NCBI GenBank assembly: GCA_002371705.1
Contig: DFGI01000066.1
Coordinates: 1-64,000 of the forward strand
DNA from: Bacteroidales bacterium UBA3754
Lineage (GTDB): Bacteria; Bacteroidota; Bacteroidia; Bacteroidales; UBA1715
Direction of reading: 5' to 3'
Length of the DNA: 64,000 nucleotides
The notes below the pieces were generated by a model. The model worked only from the letters and a program-made list of their open reading frames with translations, searched no databases and had not been told where the DNA came from. The first letter of the stretch is position 1. Each line of letters opens with the position of its first letter. The position numbers and the translations under genes are program-made. This document shows, piece after piece, positions 26,488 through 34,332 of the stretch.

Positions 26488-27516
26488 ATGAAATCATTTC
26501 AGTATTCAATTTTTTTGCTTTTGATAGCATTCACTTCGTGTACAGGAGAGTACGATGAAGACATTTCAAACGTAATTCAACGTAAAGATTCCGAAAAGAC
26601 TATCGCAATTTCAGGTATAATCACCTCGGAATACAGTAAACAAACAATAGTTGTTTCACGGTCAATAGACTTTAGTGAACTCTATTTGTCTTCTGATGGT
26701 AATCCAAATAAATTTAAAGACGCTTTCACGAACAAAAGAGTCTGTGGAGCGAAAGTATCTGTGGAAGTGGCAGGGAAAAAGTATGATTTTAAGGAAATAC
26801 ATGATTCAATTAATTATTATGGAATGGCATACGTCGAAATATATTATGAATCCGTTGATTCGTTTGCTGGCGTTCCCAACCAAGAACATAAACTTGTGGT
26901 GGAAGTTGAAGGAAAAACATATACCGCCACGGATGTGATGCCTCAAGTTTCGGAGATTACTTTTAATGAAAATAGCCCTCTCTATCTTTATCTTTGGGGA
27001 GGTAAGGGGTCGGGGGACACTGCTACGTGTTACCCAGAATATCTGTTTGGACAACAGGAAGCATTTATAATGGGATTTAGAGCAATTCCTACCCCCGAGG
27101 CAAAACAATTTTTGGGGGTAGAAGACCATAATTATAATGAACTGATTTCTAATTTTGGACACCCAAGTTATTCTTTCCGACAATTAGCATCACCACAATT
27201 AATAGGAGCAGTAAGCGAAAACTCTGGTATCACAAGAATTAATCCAGGAAACTTAGAAAACATGGATTTAACTGACACTGTGGCGATTTCAAAAATGTCG
27301 TGTTCCCCTCCATATGAATATTTCTTGTATTGCTTGTTCCAGAACTTGAAAGCGAGTAAGTACGATTTTGGAGAAATATCGTCAAATCTGCCTACCAACA
27401 TCTCCAATGGCGGTGTAGGATTCTTTTCGGCATGCGATGTAGAGAGGAAAGATTTTAATAAATGGGAGCTAACAAGTTTAGCACATTCCATTGGTAATAT
27501 CGTTGAACCTCGTTAA
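26488..27516 (+). CDS. DUF4249 lipoprotein (copy 1)
   Basis: Lipoprotein of 342 residues; lipobox FTSC ends at about Cys18. It belongs to the DUF4249 family, usually encoded next to a TonB-dependent receptor with a carboxypeptidase-like N-terminal domain, as here. Conserved features between the two copies in this window include CTGEYDEDISN, ITSEYSKQTIVVSR, the segment NQEHKLVVEVEGKTYTATD, YLFGQQEA and ISNGGVGFF. The molecular role is not established; a surface partner of the receptor is inferred. The receptor gene starts 49 bases downstream. Confidence 0.82.
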   Translation: MKSFQYSIFLLLIAFTSCTGEYDEDISNVIQRKDSEKTIAISGIITSEYSKQTIVVSRSIDFSELYLSSDGNPNKFKDAFTNKRVCGAKVSVEVAGKKYDFKEIHDSINYYGMAYVEIYYESVDSFAGVPNQEHKLVVEVEGKTYTATDVMPQVSEITFNENSPLYLYLWGGKGSGDTATCYPEYLFGQQEAFIMGFRAIPTPEAKQFLGVEDHNYNELISNFGHPSYSFRQLASPQLIGAVSENSGITRINPGNLENMDLTDTVAISKMSCSPPYEYFLYCLFQNLKASKYDFGEISSNLPTNISNGGVGFFSACDVERKDFNKWELTSLAHSIGNIVEPR

Positions 27517-27565
27517 AAAAGAATAGTTAACAAACCGCATAATAAAATTAAAACAGAGATTACGT

Positions 27566-29851
27566 ATGAAGACATTTTATAAATATATATTCTTGTTAAC
27601 CAGTGTTATAGCAGGATTTTCGGCTATCGCACAAGATTTTTCTATATCGGGTTATGTAAAAGACAGTGCGAGCAGTGAAGTAATTGTGGGCGCCACAATA
27701 TACGAAGCAACAACCAATACGGCAGTCATTTCTAACGAATACGGTTTTTTCAGTATGCGTTTAAAACCTGGCACGTATACCTTGGAATGCAGCAGTCTTG
27801 GGGCAAAAACCCAAACGCAGGACATTCAAGTAAGCGGCAACACACGCATAGTATTCCGTCTGCCAAGCCAATCGTACGATATTGACAAAGTTGTGGTACA
27901 CGCCCAGCAACAAACATCCGATGTTGTGACAAAACATCTTTCCGCAAAACAAATTGAGCTTACGCCATCCACATTTGGCGTACCCGATGTTATAAAAGTG
28001 GTTCAGACCATGCCTGGAATTAAAACGATAGGCGACGGAACGACTGGCATGTACGTCCGTGGCGGCAACCGCGACCAGAATATGATTCGCATTGACGAGG
28101 CAAACATTTACAACGTGTCGCATATGTATGGATATGTTTCTTCCTTCAACCCCGACATGCTCAACGAAGTGAGATTTTACAACAGTTATTTCTCGCCGGA
28201 ATACGGAGGAAGAATTTCCTCGGTGCTCGATGCGCAAATGAAAGAAGGAAATCTTAACTCATTTAGCGGAAGTGCCTTGCTGAGCATATTAACAGCAAAC
28301 GCAACTGTGGAAGGACCTATCAAAAAGGACGTTGCTTCCTTCTTTGTGGCAGGAAGACGAAGCACATTGGACATTATACACAAATTCAGTGATATTGTCA
28401 ATGTGCCCGCTTTTTACGATGTGAATGCGAAAGTCAACTGCAAAATCAACGACAAAAACCGCGTATTCCTTTCAAGCTACATCAGCTCCGATTATCAGAA
28501 ATATCCGCCATTTTTGGAAAGCGACGCACTTAATGTGAGTGGAACAGCGCGATGGATTAGCGAACTGCGTCCGAAACTGTTCTTGACCACATCGGTTGTG
28601 GCAAGCAAATACAGCAACAAAACAAACTTTCTGGATTCCACAAAGCGCACATGGTTGGTTGGTGTGAACGAATACACCGCTAAATCAAAGCTCAATTGGT
28701 ATATTTCGAACAACCAAAAGGTATTGGTGGGAGTGCAATCGTCAGTTTTCCAACTCACTCCGGGCAAAACGGGCGATGTGGCAAACAGCATTTCCGATAT
28801 GCAGTTGTTCGAACCATCGTTGTTTGCAAACCACACCATCTCCGTGAACAATTGGACATTTATGTACGGTCTGCGTGTGACCCAATACCACAATTTCGGG
28901 GAGGCCACATGGTACACGATTGACAACGGGTTAGCAATTGCCGAAAACAAAGAGTCTTCTGGCATTTGGAACTCCTACACGTGCGTGGAGCCGCGTGTTC
29001 ACATAGCGAAGAAAATCAAGGATTCGGAACTTTCTGCTTCGTTTACCCGAACATCGCAGTCAATGCAGTCACTATCGAACAGCAAGTTGAACTATTCGTC
29101 GCTTGAAACGTGGTTCTGTTCGTCGCCGAACTTAAAGCCAGTGGAGGCTGAAAATTTCTCCGTTGGCTATACCCTGAAGAAGAAAAACATAGGATTGCTC
29201 GCCGAGGCATACTATCGAAATATTCATAACCAAATAGACTACATTGACCATGCGTACTTGCTCGCAAATCCGTATGCCGAATCGCAGGTAAAGGCTGGAA
29301 ATGCTCGTGCCTATGGTTTTGAAATTGCAGTTAATAGAGAGGGGGAACGCAACCAGATTTCCGCCAGCTATTCGTTCGCGAAAGTTTTATATGACATCCC
29401 CGAAATTATGGATGAGCCCTATCGCGCGCCATACGATATGCCGCATGATATAAAGCTGCAAGTGACACAGCGTATCAAGGAACGGTGGTCTTGTAGCGCA
29501 TTGTGGGTGTTTGCAAGCGGCCGTCCAGGGACATTTGCACAGGGATATTATGAGTATAAGGGAACGAAAATTCCAATCTATAATAAACGAAATTCAGATT
29601 CATATCCTGTATATCATCGATTGGACGTTTCATTGCATTACAACGGCAAGCCGCACAAACATTATGAACAAAACTTTTCGATAGGCATATTCAATGTGTA
29701 TGGTAGAAAGAACATTCTATACTACGATTTTGCAACAGATTATGCATACATCGGAGGCAACCTTACTACCATTAAGGAGCAATACAATGTTAAAGCGTAT
29801 TATTTCAGTGCGTTCGTGCCAAATTTCACTTACAAGGTAAGTTTTAAATAA
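27566..29851 (+). CDS. TonB-dependent receptor (copy 1)
   Basis: Outer-membrane active transporter of 761 residues. Signal peptide about 1-22. A carboxypeptidase-D regulatory-like domain follows (about 25-108, SISGYVKDSASSEVIVGATI). The plug (about 120-225) carries VPDVIKVVQTMPGIKTIGDG, YVRGGNRDQNMIRIDEANIY and SPEYGGRISSVLD. The rest is a beta barrel ending in NFTYKVSFK. Copy 2 at 32041 is very similar over its full length. The ligand is unknown. TonB itself is not in the window; an ExbB/ExbD set is at 61-63.7 kb. Confidence 0.9.
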   Translation: MKTFYKYIFLLTSVIAGFSAIAQDFSISGYVKDSASSEVIVGATIYEATTNTAVISNEYGFFSMRLKPGTYTLECSSLGAKTQTQDIQVSGNTRIVFRLPSQSYDIDKVVVHAQQQTSDVVTKHLSAKQIELTPSTFGVPDVIKVVQTMPGIKTIGDGTTGMYVRGGNRDQNMIRIDEANIYNVSHMYGYVSSFNPDMLNEVRFYNSYFSPEYGGRISSVLDAQMKEGNLNSFSGSALLSILTANATVEGPIKKDVASFFVAGRRSTLDIIHKFSDIVNVPAFYDVNAKVNCKINDKNRVFLSSYISSDYQKYPPFLESDALNVSGTARWISELRPKLFLTTSVVASKYSNKTNFLDSTKRTWLVGVNEYTAKSKLNWYISNNQKVLVGVQSSVFQLTPGKTGDVANSISDMQLFEPSLFANHTISVNNWTFMYGLRVTQYHNFGEATWYTIDNGLAIAENKESSGIWNSYTCVEPRVHIAKKIKDSELSASFTRTSQSMQSLSNSKLNYSSLETWFCSSPNLKPVEAENFSVGYTLKKKNIGLLAEAYYRNIHNQIDYIDHAYLLANPYAESQVKAGNARAYGFEIAVNREGERNQISASYSFAKVLYDIPEIMDEPYRAPYDMPHDIKLQVTQRIKERWSCSALWVFASGRPGTFAQGYYEYKGTKIPIYNKRNSDSYPVYHRLDVSLHYNGKPHKHYEQNFSIGIFNVYGRKNILYYDFATDYAYIGGNLTTIKEQYNVKAYYFSAFVPNFTYKVSFK

Positions 29852-29854
29852 AAA

Positions 29855-29919
29855 TTGGCGGAATCAATGGAAAACGTCATTGAATACTAGAATTTAGAAT
29901 GGAAATATTTTACAAATAA
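29855..29919 (+). pseudogene. Fossil junction of a lost DUF4249/TonB unit
   Basis: Right after the first receptor's stop, 12 codons (29855-29890) read LAESMENVIEY-stop, matching the end of the second DUF4249 protein, LAESIGNIIEY-stop, with 30 of 36 bases identical. Eight bases later ATG 29899 opens MEIFYK-stop, like the receptor start MKTFYK. So the 3-prime end of one DUF4249 gene and the 5-prime end of one receptor gene remain, in the right order, with the bodies deleted. Confidence 0.7.
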
Positions 29920-29946
29920 AAATATTTGATTTTCAATAAATTAACA

Positions 29947-29965
29947 TAGTGTACTTTTTACACTA
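29947..29965 (+). promoter_or_regulatory. Inverted-repeat operator candidate, copy B
   Basis: TAGTGTA (29947-29953), CTTTT, TACACTA (29959-29965), with the same 48-base distance to the -7 box as copy A. Confidence 0.6.
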
Positions 29966-30012
29966 ACTAAAAATTTATTAAAAAATATTTTTAGTTTTAT
30001 TATATTTTTCTT

Positions 30013-30020
30013 TATATTTG
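30013..30020 (+). promoter_or_regulatory. -7 promoter box of the inter-unit lipoprotein gene
   Basis: TATATTTG, a TAnnTTTG match at the end of repeat copy B, 63 bases before the ATG at 30084. Confidence 0.55.
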
Positions 30021-30083
30021 CTATGGGAAAATATAAATTATATATATCTTATCATTAACTAAAAACAAATTTTTAAAAATTTT

Positions 30084-30893
30084 ATGAAAAATTCAATTTT
30101 AAAAACATTGTACGTATGTTCGCTTGCGATAGCAGCAACCGCATGTAGTGAAAAACAAGGTACCGTTGAAGACAATCCAGAACTTGTGTCTATGGGTTAC
30201 CAAGGAAAAACAATTGTAGTTAAAGATGCCGTAAACGACGACAATCTTGTGTTAAAAGTGTATGCCAAAGACGAAGCAACCCTTGCTCTTTGCGATGCAA
30301 GTAATTTCACTTTTATCAGTGACCCACAGGGCATAAGTGATTACTATGCAAAAATGGAGGCAGAGGCCGAAGCCGATGAGGAGATCCTACCTGATTCAGA
30401 GGAATTAGATGAACCCGAAGGCATTGATTCCACATACATTGTTGAAATTTTACAGGTAAATCTGAAGAATCCCCAAAACTCATTCCTATTCACGCAAGAT
30501 TTGCCTAACCCCTATGCAAATAACGAGCTAAAGAATCTTTGTGGTAGTTATAAGAGTTGGGGTGCGGTTAAATTCGTGGAAATTGCTCGTAAAATTAAAG
30601 TAACAAATAATGCAACAGGTCTTTGTAATGGAATAAAAGTCAAGATTTTTGATCAATGCCATGAAACTCCATTTCACGGATATGCATGGAATCCTGACGA
30701 TTATACACCACATCAGAAGGAATTAAAGAAGAAAAATGATTCTTTTGTACGTGAGTATGATAGTACTGAGATGGTTCAGGGACCTAATAATACTATGGTA
30801 TGGGGAACATTTGTGGTTTGTTCAGCTCCAAGAAAAGAAAAAAATCGTACTAAGTTAGTATATGAACTATGGGAATATTCAAAACCACGGTAA
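30084..30893 (+). CDS. Putative lipoprotein between the two TonB units
   Basis: A 269-residue protein with a lipoprotein signal (lipobox TAC, about Cys21, then SEKQGTVED). A strongly acidic stretch (MEAEAEADEEILPDSEELDE, about 92-111) divides an N-terminal from a C-terminal part. No known domain was recognised. It has the same upstream repeat as the first DUF4249 gene, so shared regulation is likely, and it separates two units of the array. It is not a copy of either neighbouring family. Confidence 0.65.
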   Translation: MKNSILKTLYVCSLAIAATACSEKQGTVEDNPELVSMGYQGKTIVVKDAVNDDNLVLKVYAKDEATLALCDASNFTFISDPQGISDYYAKMEAEAEADEEILPDSEELDEPEGIDSTYIVEILQVNLKNPQNSFLFTQDLPNPYANNELKNLCGSYKSWGAVKFVEIARKIKVTNNATGLCNGIKVKIFDQCHETPFHGYAWNPDDYTPHQKELKKKNDSFVREYDSTEMVQGPNNTMVWGTFVVCSAPRKEKNRTKLVYELWEYSKPR

Positions 30894-30956
30894 ATAAAGA
30901 ACTGTAAAAAGTAAAAAATACAAAATTACATATTCAGATAAGTAATATATATAATT

Positions 30957-30964
30957 TATATTTG
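30957..30964 (+). promoter_or_regulatory. -7 promoter box of the second DUF4249/TonB unit
   Basis: TATATTTG, a TAnnTTTG match 78 bases before ATG 31043. Transcription should start near 30971, just at the base of the hairpin at 30975-31011. Confidence 0.5.
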
Positions 30965-30974
30965 AAGTATGAAT

Positions 30975-31011
30975 AGAATATGTGGTGTATATGCAATACG
31001 CCACATATTCT
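30975..31011 (+). promoter_or_regulatory. Strong leader hairpin followed by T-run (attenuator or terminator)
   Basis: A 16-bp stem (30975-30990 with 30996-31011, one G-T pair) closes a 5-base loop ATGCA; it is followed by TGATTTTTT. It lies 81 bases after the lipoprotein gene and 31 bases before the second DUF4249 start, downstream of the -7 box at 30957. It may end upstream transcripts, attenuate the downstream ones, or cap their 5-prime ends. Confidence 0.75.
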
Positions 31012-31042
31012 TGATTTTTTGAAACAGCATTTATTCAATAAA

Positions 31043-32035
31043 ATGAAACCATTCAAATACATAGCTCTTTTGTTTTTTATAGTGACCCTTTTTTCATGTA
31101 CAGGAGAGTACGATGAAGACATTTCTAACATCATACGACACAAAAATTCCGAAAAAACTATTTCAATCACAGGCATAATTACTTCGGACTACAAACGGCA
31201 GACAATAATTGTTTCACGTACAGTAGAATTAAGCGAACTCTATATGTCTTCAGACATTGGGAAGCATCAAATTAAAGACACCCTTATGCATAGAAGAGTT
31301 GGAGGTGCAAAAGTGTATGTGGAAGTTGCCGGGAAGAAGTATGAATTTAAGGAGGTGCATACAACAGGTTATCTTCATTATACCGACTATAATAAACCAA
31401 TACCAACGGTTATTAATATACCATACGATGCAATCTATTACGAATCTATAGATTCGTTTGCTGGTATTCCAAACCAAGAGCATAAACTTGTGGTGGAAGT
31501 TGAGGGGAAAACATATACCGCCACGGACATAATGACCCAAGTCTCGGAGATTATATTTAATGAAAGAAGTCCACTGTGTCGTATGGTTGAGATTTTGGGG
31601 GATGAAGACCATAAAGAGAAATTGATTCATACTGTATACCCAAACTATTTGTTCGGACAACAGGAAGCATATATCATGGGATTTAATCGTTTTGGAGATG
31701 AACTTTGTTATTCCTTCCGTCAATTAGCGGCACCGCAATTAATGGGAGAAATTGGATATGAAATAGTATGTTCCCATGATGACGCCCACTTAACCGATAC
31801 TATAGTGGTCACGAAAATGTCGTGTTCCCCATCGTATGAATATTATTTGTATTGTTTATTTCAGAACGATTATGGAAATGACTTTGATTTTGGGGACATA
31901 TCGTCAAATATGCCCACAAACATTTCCAATGGCGGTGTGGGATTCTTTGCGGCATGCGATGTCAGAAGACAAATTTTTAGTAGAAAGAAACTGGTACAGT
32001 TAGCGGAATCAATAGGAAACATTATTGAATACTAA
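31043..32035 (+). CDS. DUF4249 lipoprotein (copy 2)
   Basis: Lipoprotein of about 330 residues, paralogous to the protein at 26488 (same CTGEYDEDISN after the lipobox, NQEHKLVVEVEGKTYTATD, YLFGQQEA and NISNGGVGFF). It differs mainly between about residues 85 and 115 and around 180-230, where ligand contact regions could lie (inference). An ATG at 30980 in frame falls inside the leader hairpin and is rejected; ATG 31043 begins the signal peptide MKPFKYIALLFFIVTLFSC. The receptor gene starts 5 bases after its stop. Confidence 0.82.
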   Translation: MKPFKYIALLFFIVTLFSCTGEYDEDISNIIRHKNSEKTISITGIITSDYKRQTIIVSRTVELSELYMSSDIGKHQIKDTLMHRRVGGAKVYVEVAGKKYEFKEVHTTGYLHYTDYNKPIPTVINIPYDAIYYESIDSFAGIPNQEHKLVVEVEGKTYTATDIMTQVSEIIFNERSPLCRMVEILGDEDHKEKLIHTVYPNYLFGQQEAYIMGFNRFGDELCYSFRQLAAPQLMGEIGYEIVCSHDDAHLTDTIVVTKMSCSPSYEYYLYCLFQNDYGNDFDFGDISSNMPTNISNGGVGFFAACDVRRQIFSRKKLVQLAESIGNIIEY

Positions 32036-32040
32036 TTAAC

Positions 32041-34332
32041 ATGAAGACATTTTATAAATATATATTACTATTATTCTGTAATTTAGTAGGATTTTCGGTT
32101 TTCGCACAAAATTTCATAGTTTCGGGTTATGTAAAAGACAGTGCAAGCAGCGAAGCCATTGTCGGTGCCACAATTTACGAGGCGACAACCAACACGGCGG
32201 TTATTTCGAACGAATATGGTTTTTTCAGTCTGCATCTAAGTCAAGGTGCATATACCTTGGAATGTAGCAGTCTTGGGGCAAAGACCAAAACGCAGGACAT
32301 TCAGGTAAGCGGCAACACACGAGTAATTTTTCGTCTGCCAAGCCAATCATACGACATCGACAAGGTTGTAGTGCATGCCAATCAACAAACATCCAATGTC
32401 GTAACAAAACGTCTTACCGCAAAGCAGATTGAGCTGACACCATCCACATTCGGTGTACCTGATGTGATAAAAGTGGTTCAGACCATGCCGGGAATTAAAA
32501 CAATAGGCGACGGAACAACCAGCATGTACGTCAGAGGCGGCAACCGCGACCAGAATATGATACGTATTGACGAGGCAAACATTTACAACGTGTCGCACAT
32601 GTACGGGTATGTTTCTTCATTCAACCCTGACATGCTCAACGAAGTACAGTTTTACAACAGTTACTTCTCGCCTGAATACGGCGGAAGAATCTCGTCGGTG
32701 CTTGATGCACAAATGAAAGAGGGTAATCTTAACTCATTTAGCGGAAGTGCTTTAATGAGCGTATTGACAGCAAACGTGACCGTGGAAGGTCCCATCAAAA
32801 AAGATGTTGCTTCATTCTTTGTGGCTGGAAGACGAAGCATTCTGGACATCATAAGGAAATACGGGGACTTTGGCATCAACGTGCCTACTTTCTACGATGT
32901 GAACGCGAAAATCAACTGCAAAATTAACGACAGAAACCGCATATTCCTTTCAAGCTACGTCAGCTCCGACTACCAGAAATATCCGCCTCTTTTTGAAAAC
33001 GATGCCCTCAATGCGAGCGGAACCGCACGATGGATTAGCGAACTGCGTCCGAAGCTGTTCCTGACCACATCGTTTGTGGCAAGCAAATACAGCAACGAAA
33101 CAGAGTTACAAGATTCCACAGACCGCACATGGCTGATAGGTTTGAACGAATATACAGCAAAATCAAAACTCAATTGGTACATATCGAACAAACAAAAGGT
33201 ACTGGTGGGACTGCAATCGTCGGTCTTTCACCTCACTCCAGGCAACACGGGTGATGCGGCAACCAGCATTTCCGACATGCAGTTGTTCGAACCATCGTTG
33301 TTTGCAAACCATACCATTTCGGTGAACAACTGGACGTTTATGTACGGTCTGCGTGTGACCCAATACCACAATTTCGGGAACGCCACGTGGTACACGATTG
33401 ACAACGGAATGGCTATTGCCGAGAATAAGGAATCGTCGGGGATTTGGAACAGCTACACCTGCATAGAGCCACGTATCCACATAGCGAAAAAAATTAAGGA
33501 TTCGGAATTTTCCGCTTCGTTTACCCGTACTTCGCAGTCAATGCAGGCGCTGTCGAACACCAAATTGAACTATTCGTCGCTTGAGACGTGGTTCTGCTCG
33601 TCACCAAATTTAAAACCTATGGAGGCGGAGAATTTTTCCATTGGCTACACCCTCAAAAAGAAAAAAATAGGTTTGCTTGCCGAGGCATACTATCGAAACA
33701 TACATAACCAAATAGACTACATCGACAATGCAAACTTGCGTGCAAATCCGTATGCCGAATCGCAGGTAAAGGCAGGAAAATCGCATGCCTATGGATTTGA
33801 GATTTCGCTCAATAGGGAGGGTAAACGCAACCAGTTCTCTGTAAGCTATTCATTCGCAAGAGTGATGTATAACATTCCCGAGATTTTGGATGAGCCCTAT
33901 CGTGCGCCATACGATATGCCGCACGATATAAAACTACAACTGACACAGCGAATCAAGGAACGGTGGTCTTTCAGCGCATTGTGGGTTTTTGCAAGCGGCC
34001 GCCCAGGAACGTTTGCACATGGATATTACACGTATGATGAACCGAGTATTTGGTATGTTAAAAAAATTCCGCTTTATAATAAGCGAAATTCAGATACCTA
34101 TCCTGTATATCATCGTTTTGACATTGCATTGCATTACAACGGCAAGCCGCATAAACATTACGAACAAAGTCTTTCGTTAGGTATATTCAATGTGTATGCT
34201 AAAAAGAACATTCTTTATTACGATTTTGGAGTATATGAAATGAACGATGAATTAGTGTATAACTACAACGTTGCAGCGTATTATTTCCGTGCCTGCGTGC
34301 CAAATTTCACTTATAAAGTATGCTTTAAATAG
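32041..34332 (+). CDS. TonB-dependent receptor (copy 2)
   Basis: Outer-membrane receptor of 763 residues, a close paralog of the one at 27566, with the same order: signal peptide, carboxypeptidase-like domain (IVSGYVKDSASSEAIVGATI), plug (VQTMPGIKTIGDG, GGNRDQNMIRIDE) and barrel. The plugs are nearly identical. Differences gather in the barrel, for example near residues 275-280 and in the last 100 residues (YTYDEPSIWYVKKIPLYNKR against a shorter loop in copy 1). Its last 8 bases overlap the convergent aroA gene. Confidence 0.9.
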   Translation: MKTFYKYILLLFCNLVGFSVFAQNFIVSGYVKDSASSEAIVGATIYEATTNTAVISNEYGFFSLHLSQGAYTLECSSLGAKTKTQDIQVSGNTRVIFRLPSQSYDIDKVVVHANQQTSNVVTKRLTAKQIELTPSTFGVPDVIKVVQTMPGIKTIGDGTTSMYVRGGNRDQNMIRIDEANIYNVSHMYGYVSSFNPDMLNEVQFYNSYFSPEYGGRISSVLDAQMKEGNLNSFSGSALMSVLTANVTVEGPIKKDVASFFVAGRRSILDIIRKYGDFGINVPTFYDVNAKINCKINDRNRIFLSSYVSSDYQKYPPLFENDALNASGTARWISELRPKLFLTTSFVASKYSNETELQDSTDRTWLIGLNEYTAKSKLNWYISNKQKVLVGLQSSVFHLTPGNTGDAATSISDMQLFEPSLFANHTISVNNWTFMYGLRVTQYHNFGNATWYTIDNGMAIAENKESSGIWNSYTCIEPRIHIAKKIKDSEFSASFTRTSQSMQALSNTKLNYSSLETWFCSSPNLKPMEAENFSIGYTLKKKKIGLLAEAYYRNIHNQIDYIDNANLRANPYAESQVKAGKSHAYGFEISLNREGKRNQFSVSYSFARVMYNIPEILDEPYRAPYDMPHDIKLQLTQRIKERWSFSALWVFASGRPGTFAHGYYTYDEPSIWYVKKIPLYNKRNSDTYPVYHRFDIALHYNGKPHKHYEQSLSLGIFNVYAKKNILYYDFGVYEMNDELVYNYNVAAYYFRACVPNFTYKVCFK

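Larger units (their letters stand above)
29925..30020 (+). repeat. 96-bp promoter repeat, copy B
   Basis: Second copy of the 96-bp element at 26331-26426, here 63 bases before the lipoprotein gene at 30084. It begins just after the gene fossil and ends in its own -7 box. Confidence 0.85.

Noticed and set aside
30980..31042. Longer start for the second DUF4249 gene
   Set aside because: The codons lie in the leader hairpin and put extra residues before a clear lipoprotein signal at 31043.
26331..34332. Invertible or phase-variable switch made by the two receptor copies
   Set aside because: The copies are in the same direction and no recombinase gene or flanking inverted repeats are seen, so simple inversion is not possible; only deletion or conversion between copies is.
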